Shown here: piece after piece, positions 45,513-55,404 of the stretch
How positions within the stretch are numbered: the stretch's first letter is position 1
Layout of the letters: the number at the start of each line of letters is the position of its first letter
Origin: Phycisphaerales bacterium UBA7800
GTDB lineage: Bacteria > Planctomycetota > Phycisphaerae > Phycisphaerales > Phycisphaeraceae
Length of the DNA stretch: 64,000 bases
Direction of reading: 5' to 3'
NCBI GenBank assembly: GCA_002480565.1
Contig: DLCK01000021.1
Coordinates: 22,539-86,538 of the forward strand
Notes under the pieces: generated by a model
Told to the model about the DNA's origin: nothing
Databases searched by the model: none
Seen by the model: the letters and a program-made list of their open reading frames with translations, nothing else
Translations under genes and position numbers: made by a program

Positions 45513-45790
45513 TGGGATTTTGTGTCCGCTCGAATCGTGACGGTCTGAGCTTCCGGACACTTACTTTGATCGATGAATTCACACGCGCGTGTTTGAAGAT
45601 CGATGCGGCCTCTCAACACAAGCATGACGATGTGCTCGAACGTCTGGCGTGGTTATGCAAACGCGCGGTGTACCTGACCATATTCGCAATGACAACGGCA
45701 GTGAGTTAACAGCTAAGGCGTGCGCAAATGCCTCGGGCGTGTCGGCGTCAAGACGCGACTCGTGTTGAACCGACACACCACCACAAGACT
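45513..45790 (+). mobile_element. Decayed IS3-family transposase (rve domain) fragment
   Basis: Reading across frameshifts, the plus strand encodes pieces of an IS3-type integrase domain in order: WDFV, RDGLSFRTLTLIDEFTRACL, DDVLERLAWL, RGVPDHIRNDNGSELTAKA and VRKCLGRVGVKT. The first Asp (WDFV) and the second Asp (NDNG) of the DDE triad are recognisable; the terminal Glu region is lost. At least three frame changes are needed, so it is inactive. No terminal inverted repeats were identified. It truncates the glycosidase gene on its left. Confidence 0.8.
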
Positions 45791-45959
45791 AACAAAACGG
45801 CGGGACAACAATCGCAGACAGATCCGTGGCATCTGGTTTTCACATAATCAACGCATCGAAATATAACGTTTTCAAATCCAAGCCATTGGCCTATACAACT
45901 GCCTGCTTTGAGAATCTGAAAAACCAGCGAACAAAGACGATCGTGTCACCGGGACATCT
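45791..45959. other. Unrecognised sequence right of the transposase fragment
   Basis: About 170 bases between the last recognisable transposase codons and the stop of the SGNH gene. It may be further decayed IS sequence, but no motif can be read. No terminator with a T-run is present. Confidence 0.4.
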
Positions 45960-47309
45960 TCATTGATGATCTATCAAATCAATTCGGATGGTGTGGTCTA
46001 CAGGGCGTACAATCTCCGAAACTTTGGCTGCATATTGTGAATCAGCCTGTAATATGGTTCGTTCAAGTCGATCCAAAGATTGCCCGGCATCAGGATCAAT
46101 CTGTAACAACTTACGAATATCACTTTGTACATCCGGTTTAAGTGTTGCCAGTTCTTTCGTAAAATCGGCATGGAAAGCTGGCAACCGGGCAAGCATGTGC
46201 ATGTACTGACGGTTTTCCCATTTGCATTTTTTGTCGACAATAAACCAATAGACCTTTTCAAATGGTTTGCAGAATGGATTGTCCAGGAATTCGCTGGCCA
46301 GATTAATGCCTTGGGCCAATTGCTCAGTGCTGTATATTTTGGAATGCTCACCCCATGTCACTTTGAACCGAGCGTGTGATGGCGTGTTCTGCACCACCAG
46401 GATGTAGCGATTGAGTTGCTCATTGAATGGCAAACACGCAATGATGCCCGAGGTGGCATTGGGCGATGTCGGATCACCTTTGAAACAAAATGGGTATCTG
46501 CTGCTTTGGAGTTGAATCGTATTGTCTTTAAAGTCGATCACGCGGTGACCTTGCGTAGCAGTTGCCGTTTGTTTTTTCATGTCGACCGTGATCGTTGCGA
46601 TGTCTCCGGTACAGCCAAGTGCTTTGAGAAAGGCATAGGCGATGATCAATCGTCCATTGCTACTGGGATGAACACCATCTGCACCCATCACGTGATAATC
46701 CTCACCATACATGGCTTTGGCTTTTTGCATGACCTCCAGAATCAGGTGATGCAGATCGACAAAGCGACACTGATTCTGCTCAGCGATCTGACGGGCTGCT
46801 TCGGTCAGAAGCGCAAGTGACTGATTGAATGCTGCCGCATCCAGGCCATTGCGTGGCTTGTAGGTGGTTGTGTCCACAGCGGTGGGAGAACCGATGATGA
46901 TGGTTTTGACGCCGTTGGATTTGTAAGTGTCAATCATGCGTTGCAGGCCACTTTTATACCACTTGATCGTGTTATCATTGACCTGTTTGTACCGCGAGTC
47001 GTTCATGCCGTAGAGTGTTGTCACCACGGTTGGCTTGGATGCCATGACGGGTTGAGCACCACATTTTCTACCCCAGAAGGATGCCAGTGAATCACCGGGC
47101 CAACCAAAGGGAACCACGCGCACCGGAGCATCTGCATCACACATGTTCAAGTACGCATCCATAAGCAGCGGATAGCCGCCGTAGGTGATTGAATCCCCTG
47201 TGATGGCGATGGTCTCAGATTGGTTGACAAGTTCTGCTGCCATCGTGATGGCACTGGACAATATCAAGATTGTAAGCGACAGCATGCCGGTTTTTGTATT
47301 CATATTCAT
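45960..47309 (-). CDS. Secreted SGNH/GDSL hydrolase
   Basis: Exported protein of 449 residues with a signal peptide ending at TMA-A. SGNH blocks are clear: IAITGDSITYGG (nucleophile Ser, near 40), a glycine block around PFGWPGDS, TLYGMNDSR (Asn near 101) and GADGVHPSSNG (Asp and His near 213-216). It is probably a carbohydrate esterase removing acyl groups from a polysaccharide or oligosaccharide. The C-terminal 200 residues have no recognised domain. It is the last gene of a three-gene minus-strand group with two oxidoreductases, 27 bases downstream of the Gfo/Idh/MocA gene. The ribosome binding site is weak. Confidence 0.85.
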   Translation of the reverse strand: MNMNTKTGMLSLTILILSSAITMAAELVNQSETIAITGDSITYGGYPLLMDAYLNMCDADAPVRVVPFGWPGDSLASFWGRKCGAQPVMASKPTVVTTLYGMNDSRYKQVNDNTIKWYKSGLQRMIDTYKSNGVKTIIIGSPTAVDTTTYKPRNGLDAAAFNQSLALLTEAARQIAEQNQCRFVDLHHLILEVMQKAKAMYGEDYHVMGADGVHPSSNGRLIIAYAFLKALGCTGDIATITVDMKKQTATATQGHRVIDFKDNTIQLQSSRYPFCFKGDPTSPNATSGIIACLPFNEQLNRYILVVQNTPSHARFKVTWGEHSKIYSTEQLAQGINLASEFLDNPFCKPFEKVYWFIVDKKCKWENRQYMHMLARLPAFHADFTKELATLKPDVQSDIRKLLQIDPDAGQSLDRLERTILQADSQYAAKVSEIVRPVDHTIRIDLIDHQ

Positions 47310-47336
47310 GTCGTATGTGTGAAATAGGATTGATAC

Positions 47337-48494
47337 TCAAGCCAGATACTTCAGCCAGCTTTCTTTGAGTCGACGGACAGTCCCGACCTTTTGGGGCGTC
47401 CCTGATTCAGCACTTTCAATGGCAGCAAAACAAATCGCAAGCGCCTTGAGATTGTCACTTGCATTATTGGCAGGCTGTCGGTCGTCTTCAATCGCGCAGA
47501 GAAGTTCACTCATCGTGCCATCCATACCATCAGGGAACCATGCTCCCTGAAGTTTTGGTGTGGCGATACCTTCCTGGGATGCGAACTGCACGTTTTGTTC
47601 ATTGACGTCACTGCCATCACTGCACAAAGTGCCACGGTTGCCGATGACCAATGTACGGGCGCTCTTACCTGCATTGGTATCAGCTCGAAATATCAAAGTC
47701 GCTTGCGCGGATTCATACTGCACCATGACCTGCGCCAACAGTGGTGGGCGAATGCATTGATTCTGCGTACTGGTGACAGATGCCATCACTTCAAGCGGCT
47801 GCTGATTGGGCATGAAACTTTGCAACATGTCGAACCAGTGAATTGCAAAGTCATACAGGATCAGGTGTGGAATCTGCTCAAAGGGTTTGCCTTTGACCCA
47901 AGTGTGATCCCATGCCACGTGACTGTCGACACTGCTGATTGTGCCGAGCATGTTCTGCTCAATCGCGCAGCGCATCCAGCTTTGATTGGGTGCCCAGCGC
48001 GCGTTCTGGTTGACCGCCAGTTTCACATGATGCTGGTCAGCCAATGCCACAAGATGCTCACCGAAATCCAAGTCAAGGACGAATGGCTTTTGGCTAAGGA
48101 CATGCTTACCCGCAAGAATCGCTTGTTCCAGCAATGTCGCACGATGTACAGGATGGGCGGCAATATCCACGACGTCGATATCATCACGTTTGAAAATCGC
48201 ATCTGCATGGTCATACACATCCGCATTCGGATAGTACGTGTCCCGTTTATCCAATGCATTTTCAATGACAGGATCAGCAAAGGCAACGACATCATATCCG
48301 GCATTTTCATAAGCGCTCAGATGAACCTTGGTGATGCCCCCGCAGGCAATCAGGCCGATGCGTGGGCGATACCACTTGGGTCTTACGGGGCGATAAGCAA
48401 GCTGCGGGACTGTGAGTTTCTTCGTGTTCCCATGGTCGCGTGTGGCATACTCACTTTGCAGAGCCTGCTGTTTGGTGCAGGTTGTTTCGGCCAT
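47337..48494 (-). CDS. Gfo/Idh/MocA-family oxidoreductase
   Basis: Cytoplasmic NAD(P)-dependent sugar or inositol dehydrogenase-type protein of 385 residues; GGAG lies about 9 bases before the ATG. After a 45-residue leader, the Rossmann fold begins at IGLIACGGITKVHLSAYENA. The family's K-P motif appears as SQKPFVLD near residue 137, and the C-terminal domain has HLILYDFAIHWFDML with the conserved His. There is no Tat or Sec signal, so it is unlike secreted GH109-type members. With the adjacent MDR dehydrogenase it probably interconverts sugar oxidation states of a released monosaccharide (inference). It starts 59 bases after the MDR gene stop. Confidence 0.88.
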   Translation of the reverse strand: MAETTCTKQQALQSEYATRDHGNTKKLTVPQLAYRPVRPKWYRPRIGLIACGGITKVHLSAYENAGYDVVAFADPVIENALDKRDTYYPNADVYDHADAIFKRDDIDVVDIAAHPVHRATLLEQAILAGKHVLSQKPFVLDLDFGEHLVALADQHHVKLAVNQNARWAPNQSWMRCAIEQNMLGTISSVDSHVAWDHTWVKGKPFEQIPHLILYDFAIHWFDMLQSFMPNQQPLEVMASVTSTQNQCIRPPLLAQVMVQYESAQATLIFRADTNAGKSARTLVIGNRGTLCSDGSDVNEQNVQFASQEGIATPKLQGAWFPDGMDGTMSELLCAIEDDRQPANNASDNLKALAICFAAIESAESGTPQKVGTVRRLKESWLKYLA

Positions 48495-48553
48495 ATCATA
48501 ACTCCAAATCTGAATCGTATGAGGTGTTTGATGATGTCTGATTGATGGCAGTG

Positions 48554-49546
48554 TTATTGATCCGACCAGTCAAACAAAATGCCCATGGTGTCGGCGCGAC
48601 GTTCGGAAATCATCTGGTACACCTTGGAACATTCCGCAGGTTTAAATACATGCCAGTTGAGATTCTGCATGTTGAACCGGCCCTGCTTGATGAGTGAGAA
48701 GAACAATTTGCTGATGGTGCTGGTGTTCCATTGCGGTGTATTGTGCACGTCATGTGCTCCGACAATGTGCAGCCCCTTACGCAGCAGATCCGATGTCAAA
48801 CACTGTTGTTCGGGATGTCCTGTATCACCTATTAACACCATCCGTCCAAAATCACGCGTCAATCTTAAAGCTTCAGAAAAGACCGCAGGATGGCCGGTTG
48901 TATCCATCACAATGTCGGGCAGTTCGCCGCCGAGAATGCCTCGAACGGCAGACTCAATGCCAGCGACCGGTTGATCAATCACGCTTGTCGCCCCCCCATC
49001 AATGGCAGCGCCAAGACGTTTGCTGATCGGATCAACAACAATCACATTGCGACAACCAGCTGCATAAGCCCACCGCAGCGACATCTGGCCAATGGGACCG
49101 GCACCAATGATCAGCGCATCATCCCCCAAATGGTACTCAGCTACTTTGGCTCCCATGGCGGCAATCTTGGCAAGTGCGAACCAGGCTGCCTGATCCGATG
49201 CAACTTCATCGGGAATCTTGACGACTTCAGAATCACTTAGGATGTGTTCTGATGCATGACCACGGCGTGCCGCCACACGATCACCAACCGCAATATCCTT
49301 TACATCGCTGCCCACTTCCGTCACCCTGCCCACCCAGCTGTATCCGGGGCGAAATGGATAACGCACCCATGTGGCCCAGTGACTGTCTTCGTTGAACATA
49401 CGGTTAAAACAAATCCCCTCCGTCCCCGTACTAATCAGGGAACAGAGGGCATGGGCGCGAATCTGATCCGGTTGCATCTGTGGCAAATCCTGCGAAATAA
49501 GTGCCACGTGTTGCTTGCGTTCAAAAACCATTGTTTGGGCTTGCAT
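48554..49546 (-). CDS. MDR-family dehydrogenase (Zn-type alcohol dehydrogenase superfamily)
   Basis: Cytoplasmic NAD(P)-dependent medium-chain dehydrogenase of 330 residues; GGAG lies 7 bases before the ATG. The N-terminal GroES-like domain has CSLISTGTEG and PFRPGYSWVGRVTEVG; the Rossmann part has ALIIGAGPIGQMSLRWA. The cysteine-rich structural-zinc loop of classical alcohol dehydrogenases is absent, placing it with the ISxGTE-type subgroup. It is probably a sugar or polyol dehydrogenase. It is the first gene of the group facing the AraC regulator, 168 bases away. Confidence 0.88.
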   Translation of the reverse strand: MQAQTMVFERKQHVALISQDLPQMQPDQIRAHALCSLISTGTEGICFNRMFNEDSHWATWVRYPFRPGYSWVGRVTEVGSDVKDIAVGDRVAARRGHASEHILSDSEVVKIPDEVASDQAAWFALAKIAAMGAKVAEYHLGDDALIIGAGPIGQMSLRWAYAAGCRNVIVVDPISKRLGAAIDGGATSVIDQPVAGIESAVRGILGGELPDIVMDTTGHPAVFSEALRLTRDFGRMVLIGDTGHPEQQCLTSDLLRKGLHIVGAHDVHNTPQWNTSTISKLFFSLIKQGRFNMQNLNWHVFKPAECSKVYQMISERRADTMGILFDWSDQ

Positions 49547-49714
49547 CTGCGATCTCCATTTAAAATTCTGTATCCAAGCATAGATGGCTCATTGGTCGCA
49601 GTGAATTGCGAGCTTTGTGACGAATTTATAAAAAATGGTGATCTACGATGGATTGGAACTTTATTTACAGGTATAAACTGATATCACAATTTTTCTCAAA
49701 ATGGTGTATATCCC

Positions 49715-50509
49715 ATGGACCTTACAAATATCAAGCATCATCCCCCCGCTCGATTTATCGCTGGTTGGTATGTCAAAGTTAATAACAACGACTACTGTCC
49801 CTTGCACTCCCATGCCAATTGGGAACTTGTTTTTCACAAGAATGTACGCGGCAAAACCAGTCTGTCTGACGGCAGAGGTTACACGTTTGAAAATCAAAGC
49901 ATCGTACTTTACGCCCAAGGGCAAAAACATGACCAGATCGGAAGACGCAGTGGGATGGATCACTGCATTCACCTGAGTATCTGCGATAAATTAGCCGAGC
50001 AACTCCCACCGTGTATGGTCAGTCCCACCATCCATGACAACGACCTGATCAGCAATTGCCTAAGCCTGACACGCACGCGAATATCACGTTCGGAAATATC
50101 GCAATATGCAATGGACTGCCAAGTGAGTTTTGTCTTGATGCGATTTTTACAGGCCATACAATTCGGCCCCAAAGCCAGAAAAACCACGGGGGAAGACTAC
50201 GTGGCCCAAGCCAAGGAATATATCTTGGGTAACTTCCGAAAAATCCCAACCGTTAAATCCATCGCCGCGCATATCGGAATCAGCTACGACCACCTCCGCC
50301 ATCTTTTTCTCGAACACACCGGCATCACGTTAAACCAGTATCTGATCAATGCCCGTATCGAACGTGGCAGACAGTTACTCGAACACTCCACACTCAATCA
50401 AGCGCAGATCGCAAAATTGACTGGATTGTCCAACGAGCAGTATTTCAATGCCTGTTTTAAAAAAAATTATGGTATTACACCCGGTCAATACCGTAAGCAA
50501 TTCCAGTAA
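49715..50509 (+). CDS. AraC-family transcriptional regulator
   Basis: Regulator of 264 residues. The N-terminal half is a cupin-like ligand domain (CPLHSHANWELVFH; GQKHDQIG). The C-terminal half carries the two helix-turn-helix motifs of AraC (VKSIAAHIGISYDHLRHLF; QIAKLTGLSNEQYFNACFKK, then GITPGQYRK). It is divergent from the dehydrogenase/SGNH group, which it most likely activates in response to a sugar (inference). The ribosome binding site is weak and no clear operator repeat was found in the 168-base divergent region. Confidence 0.92.
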   Translation: MDLTNIKHHPPARFIAGWYVKVNNNDYCPLHSHANWELVFHKNVRGKTSLSDGRGYTFENQSIVLYAQGQKHDQIGRRSGMDHCIHLSICDKLAEQLPPCMVSPTIHDNDLISNCLSLTRTRISRSEISQYAMDCQVSFVLMRFLQAIQFGPKARKTTGEDYVAQAKEYILGNFRKIPTVKSIAAHIGISYDHLRHLFLEHTGITLNQYLINARIERGRQLLEHSTLNQAQIAKLTGLSNEQYFNACFKKNYGITPGQYRKQFQ

Positions 50510-50585
50510 AACGGTTAACTCAAAATTATCCCTGTCAAAAACACAATTCTGACGCTTCATTGCCAACGAATGAATCAGCAGGCGG

Positions 50586-50634
50586 TTGACTTTATCAAAA
50601 GCGCCGGAATAGAATGTTTTCAGAAAACGCTTTC
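50586..50634 (+). promoter_or_regulatory. LacI gene promoter with GAAAACGCTTTC operator
   Basis: A -35 TTGACT (50586-50591), an 18-base spacer and a -10 TAGAAT (50610-50615) form a good promoter. GAAAACGCTTTC (50623-50634), one mismatch from a perfect CG-centred palindrome, lies just downstream at the expected transcription start. This is the canonical LacI/GalR-type operator form. Confidence 0.75.
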
Positions 50635-50647
50635 AGGTACATAATCT

Positions 50648-51772
50648 ATGCCCAAAATATCAGAAAAAGCATCCATTAAAGACATTGCCCAAGCTGCTGG
50701 CGTATCCATAAGTACAGTTAGCAGAGTTATCAATGGCAAACGAAACCTCCAACCCGGCACTGTCGAACGCGTCTTGGAGGCGGTGGATAAATTCAATTAC
50801 AAGCCCAATGCCATTGCTTCAAATCTGGCCCGGAAACATGAACTTAAAGGTGTGGACGCATCGAAATTCAAGACCGGCATCATCGGATTTCTAGGACGTA
50901 ATGACACGGATGCCTATCTTCAGGCCAATGTCAACGGCTTAATGCTCAACGGAGCAGAATCGGTCTCGCAATCGCATGGTTTAAGCATCATGTTCAGTAC
51001 TTGTAATGAATTGATGCGCGATGGTGAACTGCCTGCCATGGTTGCACGTGGCCAGGTTGATGGTGTCGTACTCGACAGTTGGATGCTACCTTCGCCCAAA
51101 TGGGTCGAAAACATCGCCTCACTCGTGCCGGTGGTGTTGCTTTCATGTCGTCATGAGTCCGTTGAGCACTCGGTGTCCTCGGTAATGTGTGACAATTATG
51201 CGTCCATGCACATCATGATTCGCCATCTCATCGAAAAGGGACATCGTCGCATTGGTTTTCTGGGCATAGATGATGTGAACCGTCCAACAGATATTCTCAA
51301 ACATGAATATCACACTGACCATGATCAACGTTTGTCGGGTTATCTGGAAGCGATGCGACTGTACAAGTTGCCCTTCGATAACCAATACCTGTTTCAAATG
51401 ACACGCGACTGGCAGCAGCAGAATCTTGATCAAGTCGTTGAACAAGCTGTAGATCAGATGTTGCAGATGGGTGACAATCGCCCGACGGCCATATGCTGTG
51501 CAGCGGATATCTATGCCATCACCATGTGTAACGTACTTCGGAAAAAAGGACTGTCCGTCCCAAAGGATTTGGCTCTGGTGGGATTTGATAACAGTCAGGT
51601 ATCACTGTTGAATGATCCCCCGTTGACAACCATGGCCATGCCGTACCTTGAAATGGGTAAAGCTGCCGGCCGATTGCTCATTGAGATGATTGGTGATCCG
51701 ACGATGGTTTCTCGTACTATTAATCTTGATTGTCAATTGATCGAACGCAAGACCTGTTCGCTCATCATGTAA
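50648..51772 (+). CDS. LacI-family transcriptional regulator
   Basis: Regulator of 374 residues with HTH ASIKDIAQAAGVSISTVSRV, the hinge region (NYKPNAIASNLARK) and a periplasmic-binding-like sensor (GIIGFLGRNDTDAYLQANVN; HLIEKGHRRIGFLG; DLALVGFDNSQVSL; TTMAMPYLEMG). It heads the plus-strand series of glycosidase, pseudopilin, GH16-like and beta-helix genes. An operator overlaps its own predicted transcription start, so it is probably autoregulated and represses the genes downstream until the inducing sugar appears. Confidence 0.94.
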   Translation: MPKISEKASIKDIAQAAGVSISTVSRVINGKRNLQPGTVERVLEAVDKFNYKPNAIASNLARKHELKGVDASKFKTGIIGFLGRNDTDAYLQANVNGLMLNGAESVSQSHGLSIMFSTCNELMRDGELPAMVARGQVDGVVLDSWMLPSPKWVENIASLVPVVLLSCRHESVEHSVSSVMCDNYASMHIMIRHLIEKGHRRIGFLGIDDVNRPTDILKHEYHTDHDQRLSGYLEAMRLYKLPFDNQYLFQMTRDWQQQNLDQVVEQAVDQMLQMGDNRPTAICCAADIYAITMCNVLRKKGLSVPKDLALVGFDNSQVSLLNDPPLTTMAMPYLEMGKAAGRLLIEMIGDPTMVSRTINLDCQLIERKTCSLIM

Positions 51773-51836
51773 ATATCAGAGTTGTAAATATTATCTTCTT
51801 TCTGTCCATCGACTTTCTTGTAAAGGTTGAACACTT

Positions 51837-54800
51837 ATGGTTCGGTTATTTTTCACAGTTGTATTTTTATTTACGGTGTTAGCCAATGTGTCCGGCTATG
51901 TGAATGCTCAGACATTGACGCAGTCCTATTTTGACGAGTCATTCACCAGTAAACAAAACGCAACATGGGCATCACTAACACCTGCTGCCACCATCACCAA
52001 TAGCCATCTTGTTTTACCCAATGACAGTGGCAAGAAATATGACGGGACACAGATCGTCTTTCCAACTGCTCTGCATTTACCACAATCCGAACAGGGCATG
52101 TTGCATCTGTCATTGACCATCGACAAGGTGGATGCGACAGCTGGAGGCTGGTCACTACGCTACTTTTTGCTACCGGAGAAACTGGCACCCTTCAAGTGGA
52201 TTGATCCGTATGGCAAGCCGCATGTGTTATGGCTGAACATGGAAGATTTCAAAGGTGATGGGAAGAAAATTCAACTCTCACTCTACAGTAACGATGGTAC
52301 GGCCAAAGGCTCAGGCAAACTGATCTATCAAGGTGTTTCTTCCGCAAACACATTCCCATTGACCATTGATCTGCAATGCAATCAGGATGTGTTCTCACTC
52401 AAATCCAGTGCGGACTTTCAAACGCGTACCGGCGCCCGATCTGGTCGCCATGGCTTAAGCGTATCACAATGGAACGGTGATGCGGGTTGCGGGATTCGAC
52501 TGGTGAATCTCACTGAAAAGAACACCATCAAGCTTCATCTGTCACATGCTTCGGCACAATTATTTGAGTCCAATCAGCCACAAGCTGCCGCGGATGACAA
52601 ACTGTCACCTGAAGACGACCGTGTCAAGTTGTCAGCCGATATTCGCGTTTACCCCAAGTGGGTTCAAGCTTACGGAGGATATGACCAGGTGCAGGCACTT
52701 TTTGGCGGTAACACCAACGGGGAAAGCCGGGGTGGTGCCAATGCATTATTGCGCGAGTTGAATCTCAATACATCGCGTCTGCACCTTTGGCCCGAAACCT
52801 TCGGTGCGCCCAAGCATTTGCAGTCACCAACGACACCTTATTTCGTCGCACAATTCGGGACCATTGGCGGATATCTGACTCCTGTACCCGAAAGTGAAGT
52901 GGATGCTGCATGGGACAAGTGGTTCAAGCTGGATTTCAGTCAGTTCATTGATCCTATGATTTCTTCCGGCATTGCCAATCCGCACGGGGGATCAATGGCA
53001 TCGCAACTGGTTCTGCAAAAAGAATGGAACAGCACGGACAACATCATTTTCTATGCAACACACAAAATGGATGCTGGTGCGGTGCGCAACAGTGAAGGTG
53101 TATGCCGCTATCTCGACCAATATCTTGACGCAGTGAACAAGTACGCGCCCTGGCTGAACGTGACGTTTGCCCAACTCTTCAACGAACCCAATTACAGCTG
53201 GTTTGTCAACAGTTTTGGCGGCAACCAGGAAAAAGCGGTACAGGGCTATGTCGATCTGTTTAACGTGGTGGACAAACACCTGCGTCAGACACACCCCAAG
53301 ACACAACTACTCGGGCCATGTCTTGCCAGTTCGGAATTCTTCTCATGGGGCGGCTGGAAGGAATGGACTATCCCCGTGCTCAAGGGGGCTGAGTATGACC
53401 TTGAGTATTACAACTATCACAACTACGACACTGCGGCCGTCTCTCATCTTGCTTGGGTGCAAATGCTCCAGGCTCAGGCGTTGGCACTGGGTAAAGACAA
53501 ACCGCGCGCTATTGTGACGGAGATGAATGACGATGCGACAATCAAAGTGGCAGCCAACAAGTTTGAATGGTGGTCGGAGCAACTTTTCTATGCACTGGAA
53601 AATCCGGATAAATTTCATGCACTCGAATATTTCCTGACCGTTTGGCGACCAGGAATGAAAGGCAATCTCGTCTACAGTGATGGCAATACCTATCACTCCA
53701 CCGATACGTATTGGTTGTACTGGGTGTTGCGTCATACACGGGGCCAACTTCGTCACGTGGAGATGCCGGCTCTAAAAGACTTGAAGGTCATTGCATGCTC
53801 GCCCAGTGAAAACCAGCTGGTTTTAAGCCTGTTTAACAACACCGGCCGCACCGTCGAAGTAAATCTTGATTCGGGTTTGACCGACACTTCTTCGATCAAA
53901 CAATTGGTGCGCTATGCTGCATGGAGAAAAAACCAGCAGGTCCAGCATGTTCAGGACACATTGGCCAGCCAAACCAATCCGAAAGTTCACATTCGAAATG
54001 GTGAAGTGCAAAGCTATGTCTGGGATTTGAATCAACCGTTGACTGCTGATGCCGGGAAGTTGGATCAACAGGAGTATTACGCAAAGACGGTTGCTCAAAA
54101 ATTTGGCAAGACCGGCCTCAACACACGTATCGCCACCCCCCGTCTACCACAATCGGATGAGACCGTGGCTGTTCGCTTTGCAGTGTTTTCCGATGATGTA
54201 CTTGCTGCCCGCGGGTTGAGTCTTTCTGTTAATGGTTATCAGAAAGCCGTCGCATGGACTGATGCGCCACGTGAACGCGAACACTCCCAACGGACCCTAT
54301 GGTGGATGCAGATACCTGTCCCGCGCGATGTCATCAGCAAAGACAATGTGCTGAACTTTTCGGATGTGGATACGGACTACCATCTGATGTTCGCATCATT
54401 GGTATACCGTCAGCAGCCAGGCGTTGAGCAAGCAAAAGCACTGGAAAAACAGCGTTTATTGGATGCCAACAATCATGTTGCGGTGCGCTTTGCTCCCATC
54501 AAGGGACTCATTGATGGGCAGGCCAATGATTGGTCACTGGAACTGATCAATCGTTCGGATACACCTGTAACCTGCACGTTGACCGTCCGGGTGCCCAATG
54601 GTGTTGAACTGGACTTGCCAACTTCTGGCCAGCCGGTGACGGTGCCTGCCAATGCAACACATCATGTCACTGGCACAATTACGGCAAAGCAGTGTCAGGC
54701 GATTGAACTCAAACGTCTGATTGTCAATCTCCAAACTGACACCGGCGTCATACGTGAGTACCCCATGTCGATTTCGACCTATCCCAAACGACAAGCGGTC

Positions 54801-55379
54801 TACATCAAACAACAACCTGTCATCGACGGGAAGCTTGATGACTGGTCAAATCAGTATGTTGTACAAATTCAGGACAATGCCAAGCGCGCAAGTATGCAAC
54901 TTGGTTGGGATGAAACGAATCTCTATTTTGCGGTGACAGTTAAGACGGGACAAGCACCAGCCAGGCCGGAGATTGCCAAGCAATTTTGGAAAGGTGATGT
55001 ACTGGAGTTATTTGTCGATCCGGGCAACAGGAAGAGTCGTTTATATGCTCCGACCGACGGACAATTCTATTTCTGTCCGTACGGATCAACATCCAATATC
55101 TCTTCATCCGGACGATGTCTGCGCATCCGCAAAACCGAATCTGTTGTTCACAACGGGACGCAATACCAAGGCCCCTGGCAATGTGCATATGAGTCGAATC
55201 CCACTGGATATGTATTGGAAGGATTTGTGCCCTGGTCTTGCCTTGATCCTGCTTTTAAAGCAAAAACCGACGCCCATGTGGGTATGGATGTAGCGATTAA
55301 TGGGTTTATTTCCATGTTCGGGACGCGAAACAAGCCCTTTGAATCCCCGGCCCAGTGGGGCATATTAACCTTGAAATAA
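51837..55379 (+). CDS. Secreted agarase-like (GH86-type?) glycosidase with C-terminal CBM9-like domain
   Basis: Exported protein of 1180 residues; AAAGG upstream, signal peptide ending at VNA-Q. A beta-sandwich occupies about 30-230. A TIM-barrel region follows to about 660: LNLNTSRLHLWPETFG, then LFNEPNYSWF with acid/base Glu near 449, YDLEYYNYHNYD, and IVTEMNDD with the nucleophile near 561. This layout resembles beta-agarases/porphyranases of GH86, but the family is assigned by eye only. Beta domains follow, and from about 990 a CBM9/DOMON-like domain (PVIDGKLDDWSNQY; DETNLYFAVTV; GDVLELFVDPGN). It follows the LacI gene by 64 bases and precedes a pseudopilin by 25. Confidence 0.8.
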   Translation: MVRLFFTVVFLFTVLANVSGYVNAQTLTQSYFDESFTSKQNATWASLTPAATITNSHLVLPNDSGKKYDGTQIVFPTALHLPQSEQGMLHLSLTIDKVDATAGGWSLRYFLLPEKLAPFKWIDPYGKPHVLWLNMEDFKGDGKKIQLSLYSNDGTAKGSGKLIYQGVSSANTFPLTIDLQCNQDVFSLKSSADFQTRTGARSGRHGLSVSQWNGDAGCGIRLVNLTEKNTIKLHLSHASAQLFESNQPQAAADDKLSPEDDRVKLSADIRVYPKWVQAYGGYDQVQALFGGNTNGESRGGANALLRELNLNTSRLHLWPETFGAPKHLQSPTTPYFVAQFGTIGGYLTPVPESEVDAAWDKWFKLDFSQFIDPMISSGIANPHGGSMASQLVLQKEWNSTDNIIFYATHKMDAGAVRNSEGVCRYLDQYLDAVNKYAPWLNVTFAQLFNEPNYSWFVNSFGGNQEKAVQGYVDLFNVVDKHLRQTHPKTQLLGPCLASSEFFSWGGWKEWTIPVLKGAEYDLEYYNYHNYDTAAVSHLAWVQMLQAQALALGKDKPRAIVTEMNDDATIKVAANKFEWWSEQLFYALENPDKFHALEYFLTVWRPGMKGNLVYSDGNTYHSTDTYWLYWVLRHTRGQLRHVEMPALKDLKVIACSPSENQLVLSLFNNTGRTVEVNLDSGLTDTSSIKQLVRYAAWRKNQQVQHVQDTLASQTNPKVHIRNGEVQSYVWDLNQPLTADAGKLDQQEYYAKTVAQKFGKTGLNTRIATPRLPQSDETVAVRFAVFSDDVLAARGLSLSVNGYQKAVAWTDAPREREHSQRTLWWMQIPVPRDVISKDNVLNFSDVDTDYHLMFASLVYRQQPGVEQAKALEKQRLLDANNHVAVRFAPIKGLIDGQANDWSLELINRSDTPVTCTLTVRVPNGVELDLPTSGQPVTVPANATHHVTGTITAKQCQAIELKRLIVNLQTDTGVIREYPMSISTYPKRQAVYIKQQPVIDGKLDDWSNQYVVQIQDNAKRASMQLGWDETNLYFAVTVKTGQAPARPEIAKQFWKGDVLELFVDPGNRKSRLYAPTDGQFYFCPYGSTSNISSSGRCLRIRKTESVVHNGTQYQGPWQCAYESNPTGYVLEGFVPWSCLDPAFKAKTDAHVGMDVAINGFISMFGTRNKPFESPAQWGILTLK

Positions 55380-55404
55380 AATACTTGAATATGGGAAGAA
55401 TATT

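Noticed and set aside
45513..45582. The 5' part of an apparent 139-residue minus-strand protein starting at 45582
   Set aside because: This segment is antisense transposase sequence; only 45163-45512 is genuine glycosidase-derived coding sequence.
47595..48545. A 316-codon plus-strand open frame
   Set aside because: It is antisense to the well-supported Gfo/Idh/MocA gene, has no family resemblance and no ribosome binding site; long shadow frames are common at this base composition.
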